Of a stretch of 64,000 bases of DNA, positions 44,801-52,544 are shown piece after piece. The first letter of the stretch is position 1, and every line of letters begins with the position of its first letter. The notes under the pieces were generated by a model, which saw nothing but the letters and a program-made list of their open reading frames with translations, had not been told where the DNA came from and ran no database searches. The translations under genes were made by a program, and so were the position numbers. Origin of the DNA: Oerskovia enterophila (GTDB taxonomy: Bacteria; Actinomycetota; Actinomycetes; Actinomycetales; Cellulomonadaceae). The stretch is from assembly GCF_001692445.1 (NCBI RefSeq), contig NZ_MAQA01000003.1, forward strand, positions 1-64,000, in the 5' to 3' direction.

Positions 44801-46434
44801 CGGTCCTGCCCCCGGACGTGAACCTCGGGCAGGTCTCGACGTCCTCGGACGGCACCTCGGTGCGCCTGGGACTCAGCGAGGTCAAGGGCGCTGGCGAGGA
44901 CACGGCCAAGATCGTCGCGGCCCGGGACCTGGGCGGACCGTTCACGTCGCTGGTCGACATGATGGAGCGCTCACAGGTCAGCGTGACGCTCGTCGAGGCG
45001 CTCATCGAGGCTGGCGCGTGCGACACGTTCGGGCCCCGCCTGGGCCTGATGATGATCTCGCGCTCGTTCCGGTCCACGCCCGCGGCCAAGCCGGGTGCAG
45101 CACCGCGCCCCGCCGCCGCCGTCCACCACCTGCCGGTCCCGAACGCCCACTGGGGTGTGGCTCAGCGCGCCGCTCGCCAGCGCGCGACCCTGGGCTGTGT
45201 CCTGGGCCCGCCCCCGCTGGTCACGTTGAGCTCGCAGCTGCGGTCGGTGACGGTGACCGGCTCGCGCGGCGAGTCGGGACGTCCTACGCCACTGCACCGG
45301 GTCCGCCTCCAGGGCGACGGGACGCGCGCGGACACGATCGCGATGATCTCGGCCTGGGCGCCGCGGACCTACGCCGGCGGGCGGATGGTGTCCCTGACTC
45401 TGGAGGGCTCCTCCTGCACCATGAAGGGCGTCGCGTTCGACTCGACGTGCGCGAACATCGTGCGCGAGTTCGGCGACGCCGACCCGCAGGTGGGCGACAT
45501 CGTCGCGGTCAACGCGAAGGTGAACGTCTCCGAGCGCGAGTACGAGCGCACCGACGAGTCGGGTGAGACCTCGATGGTCGTCGAGACGAGCACAGAACTG
45601 ATGGTCAACCGCCTGTACCCGCTCGACATCCAGGACCCCACGACGGTGGACCTGGCCCCGGTGGATGCTGGCGTCCTGGACTCGCTCGCGGTCCGCGACG
45701 ACCTGTTCGCCGCTCCGGCCCCGGCTCCGGTCGCCGTCGAGGGCGAGGACCTCCTGGACCAGGGCACGACCACGGGCACCCAGCCCGCGCCTGCCCCCGA
45801 CGCTGCGCCGGTCGTCGAGCCCGTCGTCGAGCCTGCCCCGACTCCGGCGCCTGCGGCCGTCCGCGACGACTTCGGGTTCGACGATTTCGGGCCCGACCCG
45901 CTGGAGGCCATGGCGTTCGCCGACACGTTCGACCCTGAGGCCGACCGGGCCCGGCGCCTGGCGGACCTGTCGCTGAGCGCGGCCACGACCGTCCAGGCGT
46001 CCACGCCGGTGGCCCCCGTGGCTCGCGGCGTGCTCCCGGTCCTCGCGATCCACGTCTCGAAGGACTCCTCGTCGTTCGACCTGGAGCTCGTGGGCGGGGA
46101 CGTGTCGCGCACCGTCAAGGGGCTGCTGGTGTCTCACCCCAACCTCAGGAAGCCGCCCGCGGGCTGGCGCGAGCAGCCCTCGACCTGGATGGTGCGCACG
46201 CCCCAGGACGGCGCGCCGGTCGCGGTGGTGCTCGTCATGGCCCCGGCCCAGTACGCAACGCACCAGGTCACGGGGGACTTTTCTGGCATCAGCCCCCACG
46301 TCGACAGGCAGCAGGTTGCCCCGGCGCCCGGTGTCCCCACCGACAACGGGTGGCACCCGCTGAGCGACCAGCTCGATAGCACGACCCCGCAACGCCCCCA
46401 GGCCCCCAGGTCCATGACCGAGGTGGCGCCGTGA
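41836..46434 (+). CDS. dnaE: DNA polymerase III alpha subunit (DnaE-type), element-encoded
   Basis: A 1532-residue C-family polymerase. An acidic, low-complexity N-terminal extension of about 90 residues comes first. The PHP domain starts with FVHLHLHSEYSPLDGLGQL and includes ASTDHGTLSG. Catalytic blocks are GVGRGSAAGSVVSYCLGIVG (residue of about 512), AELPDIDTDFEKGRRGEVL (two catalytic Asp, about 554) and GLVKMDLLGLRTLDV (third Asp, about 716). Thumb/fingers (FRPGPLSAGMHERYA; FNKSHSAAYAQVAYVTAYLK), helix-hairpin-helix and OB-like parts follow, then a Pro/Ala-rich region and an extra C-terminal domain of about 120 residues. The downstream exonuclease overlaps by GTGA, implying coupled synthesis of polymerase and proofreader. 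Confidence 0.92.
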   Translation: MSMNEQPSGESLDDWDMSADLPTGSTTHVATDAADFAADFAAPLDTPAHEPAPEASTESSTEPTADLSADVAEPAALDAAAPAPEPELAPAGRGFVHLHLHSEYSPLDGLGQLPDVVAAAAADGNPAVASTDHGTLSGAWKLDTLARQHDIKPIIGVEAYLAFGSRLARETGEVDPDDEDNEDVTSEGEGEDRRKTKRARQYMHLTLLAATPTGWSNLVRIVNESQSSASFWSKPRIDYDLLAANAEGIIVLTGCLGGPLAYHLNRATLMDSRAEAARDQVEARSQREQAAAMREKARWHLDQIIDAVGSQNVYIEVMDHGIPAQARVTTELRKISEESGIALVATNDAHFVHADQGRAHEAWLAVSSKKTLSDPKRFHFHGHGHHMRTEAEMRALFDGADWWQEACDNTLVIAERCAARVLPEPKIRLPKFPTPAGFEDSTAYMKHLVTQGAIRRYAPEGTPADAGSSVLDAEVRARLNHEFEVIKGLGFVDYFLIVWDVIEWARTQGIRVGVGRGSAAGSVVSYCLGIVGVDPIRHGLLFERFLDFTRAELPDIDTDFEKGRRGEVLAYFAQRWGSDSVAQLGTFGIARTKAAIKDAARVLDATTLGNRISSKVPSAGGKPLTFASLDDPSEGSAAEYRKVLAAAGAEGAEIIDLARDFEGTTRQPGLHACGVVLSDEPLTALIPTRRNRSKTAEVGAPRITEWEGSDIEAYGLVKMDLLGLRTLDVISACVALVAQNTGEVVDPDALDPDSPSHPERSHRAWQILQAGRTAGVFQLDSSGMTRLCEQVSPDSIDDLSALVALFRPGPLSAGMHERYAERKNGREQVSYDYLTTNPDEVAVIGQVLDQTFATVVFQEQLMQLGEVVAGFDAAERNRLRKAVSKKKADEVAAVRGLFMAGGVLDHHKDGTAKVAFSIPTLEQLWKTFEGSAAYLFNKSHSAAYAQVAYVTAYLKANWPHEYAAALLSVTEDDDKRFVTLVDLAAEGLTVLPPDVNLGQVSTSSDGTSVRLGLSEVKGAGEDTAKIVAARDLGGPFTSLVDMMERSQVSVTLVEALIEAGACDTFGPRLGLMMISRSFRSTPAAKPGAAPRPAAAVHHLPVPNAHWGVAQRAARQRATLGCVLGPPPLVTLSSQLRSVTVTGSRGESGRPTPLHRVRLQGDGTRADTIAMISAWAPRTYAGGRMVSLTLEGSSCTMKGVAFDSTCANIVREFGDADPQVGDIVAVNAKVNVSEREYERTDESGETSMVVETSTELMVNRLYPLDIQDPTTVDLAPVDAGVLDSLAVRDDLFAAPAPAPVAVEGEDLLDQGTTTGTQPAPAPDAAPVVEPVVEPAPTPAPAAVRDDFGFDDFGPDPLEAMAFADTFDPEADRARRLADLSLSAATTVQASTPVAPVARGVLPVLAIHVSKDSSSFDLELVGGDVSRTVKGLLVSHPNLRKPPAGWREQPSTWMVRTPQDGAPVAVVLVMAPAQYATHQVTGDFSGISPHVDRQQVAPAPGVPTDNGWHPLSDQLDSTTPQRPQAPRSMTEVAP

Positions 46435-47069
46435 ACCAAGGAGACGAGAGCTTGAGCGCTCAACAGATCAGGCCGCTGACCCACGTGTGGATCGACCTGG
46501 AGACCACGGGACTGGACCCGCGCGAGGACGAGATCGTCGAGATCGGCGTGGTCGGCACCGACCGTGAGCTCAACGAGCTGTTCGCCGCCTCGTGGCTGCT
46601 GGCCCCCACCGCCCACGGCTTCGAGCGGATGATGTCGAACGAGGTGGTCGCCCAGATGCACGAGCACAGCGGCCTGCTCGCCGACCTGCGCGCCCTGGAC
46701 GCCGGCGCACCCCAGCTCGACGACGTGCTCGCCGAGATACTGGCCATGGCCGACCTGCACGGCGCGGTCCACGGCAAGACGATCCTGTCCGGCTCGGGCG
46801 TCGCCGAGTTCGACCGCCCGATGCTGACGGCCCGCGCGCCCCAGTTCGTCTCCGCTCTGCACCACCGCTCCCACGACATCGGCATCCTGCGCCGCATCTG
46901 GGAGCAGGCCACGGGCGAGTTCCTGGTGACCACGTCCTTCGGCAAGCCGCACCGGTCCCTGGACGACGCGCGGGACCACCTGGCTGAGGCGCGCGTCTTC
47001 CGCTCGCTGTTCGCCCTGGTGCATGCCTCGGGTCTGGACCAAGTTGTCCTCGGTCAGGTGGCGTCGTGA
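46431..47069 (+). CDS. DEDDh 3'-5' exonuclease (DnaQ/oligoribonuclease-like)
   Basis: A 212-residue exonuclease from GTG 46431. Motifs: HVWIDLETTGLDPREDEIVE (Exo I, DxE), SGSGVAEFDRPMLTARAPQF (Exo II Asp) and HRSLDDARDHLAEAR (Exo III, HxxxxD). The segment VVAQMHEHSGLLADLRA is typical of oligoribonuclease (Orn), so it may be an Orn-derived proofreading subunit. Its start overlaps the dnaE stop and its stop overlaps the next start, so three genes are translated in concert. Likely role: proofreading for the element polymerase or removal of short RNA/DNA. Confidence 0.85.
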   Translation: MNQGDESLSAQQIRPLTHVWIDLETTGLDPREDEIVEIGVVGTDRELNELFAASWLLAPTAHGFERMMSNEVVAQMHEHSGLLADLRALDAGAPQLDDVLAEILAMADLHGAVHGKTILSGSGVAEFDRPMLTARAPQFVSALHHRSHDIGILRRIWEQATGEFLVTTSFGKPHRSLDDARDHLAEARVFRSLFALVHASGLDQVVLGQVAS

Positions 47070-47344
47070 CCGAGCCTTCGCGCCCACCAGGTTCGTCCTC
47101 GCGCATCGCGGTCGCCGCCCGCATCGTCAACGCGTACCAGGATGACGACATCGACGACCTGGAGAGCTACATCGAGCAGATCCCGATCGCTCAGGTGCTG
47201 GCCGGGCTCGTCGAGCTCGCCTCCCACCTGAGCGAGATGGCGTGCGCCGGGCGCACCGACGGGTCCACGCCCGAGGACATCCTGGATGTGCTCGTCAAGG
47301 CCGTCGAGGAGCATGACAACCCGGCCAGCCCCACGACGACCTAG
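47066..47344 (+). CDS. Small helical protein in the polymerase operon
   Basis: A 92-residue acidic protein from GTG 47066, overlapping the exonuclease stop by four bases. Mostly helical (SRIAVAARIVNAYQDDDIDD; QIPIAQVLAGLVELASHLSE; EDILDVLVKAVEEHDNP). Not recognised. Its tight coupling to dnaE and the exonuclease suggests an accessory subunit of the element replication machinery, comparable in position to a theta-like subunit, though no similarity is claimed. Confidence 0.6.
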   Translation: MTEPSRPPGSSSRIAVAARIVNAYQDDDIDDLESYIEQIPIAQVLAGLVELASHLSEMACAGRTDGSTPEDILDVLVKAVEEHDNPASPTTT

Positions 47345-47353
47345 GCCCAGAGG

Positions 47354-47962
47354 CTACGGGCGCGCGCACTCGGCGAGGAAGGGTCCGCCCTCACCCGCGG
47401 TGACGTAGACCCCGGTCCAGTCTTCCGACAGGACGGAGGCGACCGCGTTGCAGATCCCGGTGGCCTCCTCGGCGTTCTCGACCTTGTCGTACAGGGTCGT
47501 CACGACGGTGATCCGCGGGTAGTCCCGGTCGGAGAAGCTCTCGATCGCGGACCAATGGGAGTCCTCGGGCCACCCGTAGTTGGAGGCGAACGCTGCCTCG
47601 ACGCTGGCCGCGCCGACCTGCTCGGGGGCTGGCGCCGGGGCGCTTTCCGCCGCCTCGGGCTCCTTGCCCTGGGAGACCGCTGCGCAGGTGACGGTCAGGT
47701 CGACCGTGGTGCCGGCCTCCACGCGCGAGTCCGCGGCCGGCGACTGGTCCGAGACGGTGCACGACTGGTCCTCGCCCGACTGCACGCTGGGCTGGCTGAC
47801 CTGCACCGCCAGGTCCTTCGCGGTGAGCGTCGTCGTGGCGTCCTGGACGGCCATGCCCCGCAGGGAGGGCACCCGGACCTCGTCGTCGGATGAGCCGGAG
47901 CACGCCCCGAGGAACGTGACGGCGGCGATGAGGGCAAGGGCTCTGGGAGCGAGATGGCGCAT
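47354..47962 (-). CDS. PASTA-domain lipoprotein
   Basis: About 202 residues from ATG 47962 (ATG 47974 adds four). Signal peptide MRHLAPRALALIAAVTFLGA with lipobox LGAC at residue 21. One PASTA domain follows: VRVPSLRGMAVQDATTTLTA, then GTTVDLTVTC. PASTA domains bind peptidoglycan fragments or muropeptides. The C-terminal part (GICNAVASVLSEDWTGVYVT) is uncharacterised. Opposite strand to the replication genes. Possibly helps dock the transfer machinery to the wall, by inference only. Confidence 0.75.
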   Translation of the reverse strand: MRHLAPRALALIAAVTFLGACSGSSDDEVRVPSLRGMAVQDATTTLTAKDLAVQVSQPSVQSGEDQSCTVSDQSPAADSRVEAGTTVDLTVTCAAVSQGKEPEAAESAPAPAPEQVGAASVEAAFASNYGWPEDSHWSAIESFSDRDYPRITVVTTLYDKVENAEEATGICNAVASVLSEDWTGVYVTAGEGGPFLAECARP

Positions 47963-48048
47963 GGGGTCGATCATGCCGGTCCGGCGCCGGGCCAAGGCCC
48001 GGGCAGCGGGTGAAACCTCAGCGGCGAGACCTGGCCCGCTGTTCTGCG

Positions 48049-48054
48049 CATAGG
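48049..48054 (+). promoter_or_regulatory. CATAGG motif upstream of ssb
   Basis: TGTTCTGCGCATAGGTACC, a full match to the element consensus, about 93 bases before the ssb ATG. Confidence 0.55.
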
Positions 48055-48146
48055 TACCTGTGAGGCCCGAGCCAGGGCTTCACCCCGCACGGTTCGTCCG
48101 TACGGCACACCGAGGCCCCGCAGTGGGCGCAACGAAAGGCATCCCC

Positions 48147-48638
48147 ATGAACCACGTCACGTTCGTCGGCAACCTGACCCGTGACCCCGAGGTCGTGTTC
48201 TCGCCCTCCGGTCTGGCCCGCGCGAAGGTCTCGATCGCGCTCGACCTCCCGCCCACCCGCGACGGCGAGAAGGAGCGCGACCCCGAGTTCCGCAACATCA
48301 CCGTCTTCGGCAAGCAGGGCGAGAACGTCGGGGAGTCCCTCTCCAAGGGCGACCGCATCGTGGTCGTGGCCCGCTCGGAGACCTACAAGGTCGCCGTCCA
48401 GGTCGACGGTGAGGACAAGACGGTCGTCGCGACGAGCTACGTCGCCCAGCACATCGGCCCCGAGCTGCGGTTCTCCACGGCCAAGCCCGTGCGCAACCGC
48501 AAGGCCGGTCACAGCAACGGCAACGGGTCCTCGAACGGCACCTCGAACGCTGCGGCCCCGGCCGCGCGCCAGCAGGCTGCTGCGCCTGCCGCCACGGCTG
48601 CTCCGGCGGCGGCTGCGGACGGTTCGGACGACTTCTAG
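48147..48638 (+). CDS. ssb: Single-stranded DNA-binding protein
   Basis: A 163-residue SSB with an N-terminal OB fold (NHVTFVGNLTRDPEVVFSPS; EFRNITVFGKQGENVGESLS; VVVARSETYKVAVQVDGEDK) and an Ala/Asn-rich linker ending in the acidic SSB tip DGSDDF, which recruits other replication proteins. ATG 48147 has GAAAGG upstream; an upstream in-frame GTG would extend into the leader. Element-encoded SSBs protect single-stranded transfer DNA and support replication after entry. Confidence 0.93.
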   Translation: MNHVTFVGNLTRDPEVVFSPSGLARAKVSIALDLPPTRDGEKERDPEFRNITVFGKQGENVGESLSKGDRIVVVARSETYKVAVQVDGEDKTVVATSYVAQHIGPELRFSTAKPVRNRKAGHSNGNGSSNGTSNAAAPAARQQAAAPAATAAPAAAADGSDDF

Positions 48639-48691
48639 GGGTCGCCCATCGTCGGGCCGGTGCCCTGTCCCGCATGCCACCGGCCCGGCAC

Positions 48692-48737
48692 CCAGCGAAG
48701 CCCATCTCCTGCTCCACCAGGGGGTGGGCTTCGCTGG
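48692..48737 (+). terminator. Hairpin after ssb
   Basis: CCAGCGAAGCCCA pairs with TGGGCTTCGCTGG around a 20-base loop, 54 bases after the ssb stop. Confidence 0.55.
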
Positions 48738-48773
48738 CACACCGCGTGTTCGACCATCGGAAAGGGCTAGGCG

Positions 48774-49724
48774 ATGTCGCTCAAGGAGCCGCACGACGTG
48801 CGCACCACATCGGACGTGTGGGGTGCGTTCGACGACGACGCGACGTCCCGACGACCCCGACGAACCAGGTCTGGCGGGTCCGGCCCCGGCAGCACGAAGG
48901 GACCTGGACTGTGCACCCCGGTCCCCGTCTCCCCGCTGTTGCGCACCCGGTGGCAGACGCTGCGTTGGCGCACCGGGGCGCGGTGGTCGAAGGTGACGGC
49001 GATGGTGCTCGTGCTGAGCCTGGGGGCTGGCTTCGCGTCCGCCGCCGCGGGCCTGTGGGCTCCAACTCAGGTCTGGGCCCACGTCACCGGGGGCGAGCCC
49101 GTCTCCACGATCTCCCCGGAGCAGGCCCTGAAGAACCGGCGCCTGGCCGAGGGGGTCGCTGCCCGCGAGATGGCCATCGCCAAGGAGAACCTGCGGGTCG
49201 CCCAGGAGGCCGCGCAGGAGCGCCTGGCCGAGCAGGCTCGTGTCGCCGAAGAGGCACGCGTGGCGGAGGAGGCTCGGGTGGCTGAAGAGGCCCGCGTCGC
49301 CGAGGAAGCTCGGGTCGCCGAGGAGGAGCGCCTGCGCCTGGAGGCTGAGGAGCTCGAACGTCAGCGCCAGGCCAACACGGGGACCTCACCCCAGACCGGC
49401 ACCGGTACGGGCACCACGCCGTCCCAGCCCAAGACGAACCCGGCCCCCGCTCCGAACCCCGCTCCGGCGCCTGCTCCGGCACCGCCGAAGACGACCTCGA
49501 CCTCGACGTCGGTCTCCTGTGCCTCAGACGCCTCGGTCACGTTCTCGGCGTCCGGCGGTGGCACGGTCTCCATCTCGGTCAGCGGGTCGGCCTCGGGGTC
49601 GCGCTCGGGCAGCGGGTCGACGTCCGTGACGGTCTCGGTTCCGGCTGGTGGCCGGGTCTCGGCGACCGCGTCGGCGACCGGGTCGATCGCGATCTCCTCC
49701 TCGTGGTCGGGCTCGTGCTCGTGA
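48774..49724 (+). CDS. Membrane-anchored coiled-coil protein with RVAEEA repeats
   Basis: A 316-residue protein. A charged cytoplasmic N-terminus is followed by one hydrophobic helix (VTAMVLVLSLGAGFASAAAG) near residue 80. A long coiled coil follows (LKNRRLAEGVAAREMAIAKE), with about five near-perfect RVAEEA repeats at 49240-49320. A Thr/Pro-rich linker (NPAPAPNPAPAPAPAPP) and a Ser/Thr-rich C-terminal region of about 80 residues complete it. Reminiscent in shape of pilus or bridging proteins of conjugation systems. Its last 22 bases overlap the next gene. Not recognised by family. Confidence 0.65.
   Translation: MSLKEPHDVRTTSDVWGAFDDDATSRRPRRTRSGGSGPGSTKGPGLCTPVPVSPLLRTRWQTLRWRTGARWSKVTAMVLVLSLGAGFASAAAGLWAPTQVWAHVTGGEPVSTISPEQALKNRRLAEGVAAREMAIAKENLRVAQEAAQERLAEQARVAEEARVAEEARVAEEARVAEEARVAEEERLRLEAEELERQRQANTGTSPQTGTGTGTTPSQPKTNPAPAPNPAPAPAPAPPKTTSTSTSVSCASDASVTFSASGGGTVSISVSGSASGSRSGSGSTSVTVSVPAGGRVSATASATGSIAISSSWSGSCS
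49240..49325 (+). repeat. Tandem RVAEEA-coding repeat
   Basis: Imperfect 18-base repeats encode about five consecutive (R)VAEEA units. The DNA copies differ mainly at third codon positions, so the repeat is maintained at protein level. Confidence 0.7.
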
Positions 49725-50176
49725 GCGCGCTCGAAGACCTGCCGGGCCGGGTGCTCGCGTTCGCGGACGCCCAGCCTGGCCTGGTCGCCGTCGTGGTGCT
49801 GGTGCTCGTCGTCGCGGTCGTGGGGCCGCTGCTGCGTCCGAGCCCCTCGCGAGGTGACTGCGACCCTCAGCGACTGTTCACCCCTGCCCAGCGCCATGAG
49901 GGGTTCGCTCGCGCGCAGGGCCGGTGCGAGCACGTCGGCTCGTTCGGGCTGCGCTGCTCGGCGCGCCCCACGCACGGCGACCACGTCTACCCGTGGTCCC
50001 GCGGGGGTGCGACCGCCATGGACAACTTCGCCGCGCTCTGCCAGCTACATAATGCGCGAAAGGGCGCGAAGGCCCCGTCGGCGTTCTACATGTGGCGCCT
50101 GGCGCGTCGCCGTCGCCGCTACTTCCCGCCGGGGGTCCCCACTCGCGTCGAGTGGCGCATCGGCCTGAGCCGCTGA
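49703..50176 (+). CDS. HNH endonuclease with an N-terminal membrane helix
   Basis: A 157-residue protein. A hydrophobic segment near residues 25-45 (GLVAVVVLVLVVAVVGPLL) precedes an HNH nuclease: GRCEHVGSFGLRCSARPTHG, then DHVYPWSRGGATAMDNFAAL and CQLHNARKGAK, with paired Cys and the H-N-H residues in place. The C-terminus is very basic. GTG 49703 lies inside the preceding gene, implying translational coupling. Membrane tethering of an HNH nuclease next to transfer genes suggests a role in DNA processing at the envelope; unproven. Confidence 0.75.
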   Translation: MVGLVLVSALEDLPGRVLAFADAQPGLVAVVVLVLVVAVVGPLLRPSPSRGDCDPQRLFTPAQRHEGFARAQGRCEHVGSFGLRCSARPTHGDHVYPWSRGGATAMDNFAALCQLHNARKGAKAPSAFYMWRLARRRRRYFPPGVPTRVEWRIGLSR

Positions 50177-50190
50177 GCGGACATTCTCCG

Positions 50191-50196
50191 CATGGA
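50191..50196 (+). promoter_or_regulatory. CATGGA variant 7 bases before the peptidoglycan hydrolase ATG
   Basis: ACATTCTCCGCATGGATGCA continues to ATG 50204 with the same 7-base gap. The core differs (CATGGA), so it is a weaker member of the set. Confidence 0.45.
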
Positions 50197-50203
50197 TGCA
50201 GGC

Positions 50204-52525
50204 ATGAGCGATGGTCACGAGGAGCGGGTGGACGGTGAGGGCGCGGACAACGCTGCGCCCGCACCGGGTGAGGTGGCGTCCCCGAACACCGAGCGCTCCC
50301 CCGCCAATCCTGCCCCCGCGGTGAACCCTGCCCTGGCAGGACTTCAGGCCCGGCCTCCGGCGCGCGCACGCGACCTGCTGGGCGGCGCCCAGGGCACCAA
50401 CGAGACCCCTGCCCCGGGCGCGCCGAGCGACGGCCAGGGCCCCGCTCCCCGCCAGAGCCTGCTGGGGCGTCTGGGGGGCTCGAAGGTGCCCGCTGCGGGG
50501 GCCGGGGCGACGAGCGCTGCCGCGGGCGCGGCCCAGGCGGGCGGTGGTGCCGCGAAGGCTGCCGGTGCCGGGGCCACTGCTGGTGGGGCCGGGAAGGCTG
50601 CGGCGTCCGCGAAGGGCGACCCGCTGATGACCGCCGCCCAGCTCGGTGCGAGCAAGCTCAGCTCGGCGACCGGTGGGCGGGTCTCCCAAGAGAACGCCGA
50701 CGTCGCTGCTGGGGCGCTGGGGACCGCCGCGCACGCCGCCGCCGGGAACGTGGCCGGGGCCGTCCTGACCGGTGCCAAGACGATCGCGAAGGACCCCCGG
50801 GCCAAGCGGATCGCGGTGGCGGCCGCCACGCTGATCCTGCTGATGCTGTTCATGCTGCTGGCCCCGATGACGATCGGCCAGGCGAACAACTCGACGTCGA
50901 ACGAGTCGATCCACACGAACGCCGCGGTGGCCGCTGAGGCCAGTGGCATGGCGGTCGAGGCCTCCGACATCCTGCGCGCGAGCACACAGGGCACCTCCGT
51001 GCCGTGGCCGGTCCTGGCCGCGGTCTACCTGACATTCACCCCTGACGAGCTCACCCCGGCGACCGAGGACCAGTCACCCACCCCGCCGCCCGACGGCCTG
51101 TTCCGTCTCGGCGTGGACGAGGCCCGGGCCGCAGAGGCGGGCATCGACCCGAGCGACCTGTCCGACACCGCGGCATGGGTCGTGCAGGTCATGGAGGACC
51201 GACCCGAGGGCGAGCTGCCGTTCGAGGGCGTGGACCTCCTGGCGGGCTCCTCGCTGGTCGTGGACCCCGAGACCGGCGATGCCACCAGCACCTACGACAC
51301 CGACCCGGACCTGGACGAGGCCGCGCAGGAGTCGCGGGCCGCGTGGCTGCCCGCGCTGGCGCGCCTGCCGATGGCCACCCCCGTCGACGAGCAGAAGGCC
51401 GGGCTCGTGTACGACCTGGCGGTCAAGCTCGCGGGCGGGATCGAGACCCAGTGCACCCCGACGAACACGATCGTCCCCGTCGATACGGCCACCGAGCCAG
51501 CCGACGGCGAGCCCGACGACGCAGCGACCGGCTCCACCGGTTCGGGCCTGGCCGACGCGGACGCCAAGGCCAAGCAGGACGCGGAGAACGGCGCGGGCGC
51601 CCCGGTCACGATCGCCCCGGGAACTGTCCCGGTCGTGGAGGGCTTCGACGCCGAGCAGGTGACCAACGCGCTGGAGATCATCGCGGTCGCCGACGAGATG
51701 TCCGTGCCCGACCAGGGCATCATCATCGCGTTCATGGCCGGGATGGTGGAGTCCGGGATGCGCGACCTGGACCACGGGCACTCCTCCTCCCTGGGGATCT
51801 TCCAGCTGCTGTCGATGCACGGCACCGCCGAGCAGCGCATGGACACGGCGTTCAGCGCCCGGTGGTTCTTCAACGTCCTGCTCTCCCACGAAGGGTGGGA
51901 GGCCAAGCCCCTGGGCGAGGCGGCAGCCGACGTCGAGCGCCCGGCCGCGCAGTACCGCGACCGGTACGCCATGTACGAGGACCAGGCCCGGATGCTCGCA
52001 GCGGCGCTGGGCCGCGGCTCCTACATCGCCAACCCGGACGCCGCCTGCCCGCCCGCCGGCGGCGACTTCGCCACGGGCACCCCGGGCAGCCCGGACGGGC
52101 TCCTCAACGGTGGCGCGTGGGGAGGGCACAGCAACGGGATGATCCCCGCCACGGCGCTCTCCTCGATCCCGTGGGCGCCCAACCAGATGCTCCGCTCGGA
52201 CGCGACCACGGCCCTGGTGGCGATGAACGCCGCGTACCGGGCCGAGTTCGGCAAGGACATCTCCATCACCGACGCGTACCGCACGTACGCCTCCCAGGTC
52301 CGGCTCAAGGCCCTGAAGGGTCACATGGCTGCCACGCCGGGCAAGTCGAACCACGGCTGGGGTCTGGCCCTGGACCTGGGCGGTGGCATCAACAGCTGGA
52401 GCACCCCGCAGCACGCGTGGATGAAGGCGCACGCACCCTCGTTCGGGTGGGTCAACCCGAACTGGGCGCAGCCAGGAGCAGGGAAGGAGGAGCCGTGGCA
52501 CTGGGAGTTCGTCGGGGTGTCCTGA
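50204..52525 (+). CDS. Bifunctional peptidoglycan hydrolase of the transfer system (transglycosylase-like plus VanY-type M15 peptidase)
   Basis: A 773-residue protein. A Pro/Ala/Gly-rich cytoplasmic region of about 200 residues is followed by one membrane helix (VAAATLILLMLFMLLAPMTI). A lysozyme-like domain appears near 510-600 (FMAGMVESGMRDLDHGHSSS; LGIFQLLSMHGTAEQ), and a C-terminal D-Ala-D-Ala carboxypeptidase-type domain near 660-770 (ITDAYRTYASQVRLKALKGH; SNHGWGLALDLGGGIN; EPWHWEFVGVS) with the Zn-binding His/Asp/His. ATG 50204 is set by the promoter spacing. Two-domain hydrolases of this kind open the wall for conjugation in Gram-positive elements. Confidence 0.88.
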   Translation: MSDGHEERVDGEGADNAAPAPGEVASPNTERSPANPAPAVNPALAGLQARPPARARDLLGGAQGTNETPAPGAPSDGQGPAPRQSLLGRLGGSKVPAAGAGATSAAAGAAQAGGGAAKAAGAGATAGGAGKAAASAKGDPLMTAAQLGASKLSSATGGRVSQENADVAAGALGTAAHAAAGNVAGAVLTGAKTIAKDPRAKRIAVAAATLILLMLFMLLAPMTIGQANNSTSNESIHTNAAVAAEASGMAVEASDILRASTQGTSVPWPVLAAVYLTFTPDELTPATEDQSPTPPPDGLFRLGVDEARAAEAGIDPSDLSDTAAWVVQVMEDRPEGELPFEGVDLLAGSSLVVDPETGDATSTYDTDPDLDEAAQESRAAWLPALARLPMATPVDEQKAGLVYDLAVKLAGGIETQCTPTNTIVPVDTATEPADGEPDDAATGSTGSGLADADAKAKQDAENGAGAPVTIAPGTVPVVEGFDAEQVTNALEIIAVADEMSVPDQGIIIAFMAGMVESGMRDLDHGHSSSLGIFQLLSMHGTAEQRMDTAFSARWFFNVLLSHEGWEAKPLGEAAADVERPAAQYRDRYAMYEDQARMLAAALGRGSYIANPDAACPPAGGDFATGTPGSPDGLLNGGAWGGHSNGMIPATALSSIPWAPNQMLRSDATTALVAMNAAYRAEFGKDISITDAYRTYASQVRLKALKGHMAATPGKSNHGWGLALDLGGGINSWSTPQHAWMKAHAPSFGWVNPNWAQPGAGKEEPWHWEFVGVS

Positions 52526-52544
52526 GAATCGAACGGAGGCAGTC

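Noticed and set aside
49240-49325. Tandem repeat as a CRISPR-like array
   Set aside because: Units are 18 bases, in frame, without spacers, and encode a coiled-coil repeat.
50192-50203. Hydrolase start at ATG 50192
   Set aside because: That ATG lies inside the promoter-like hexamer; ATG 50204 has the 7-base spacing seen in other element genes.
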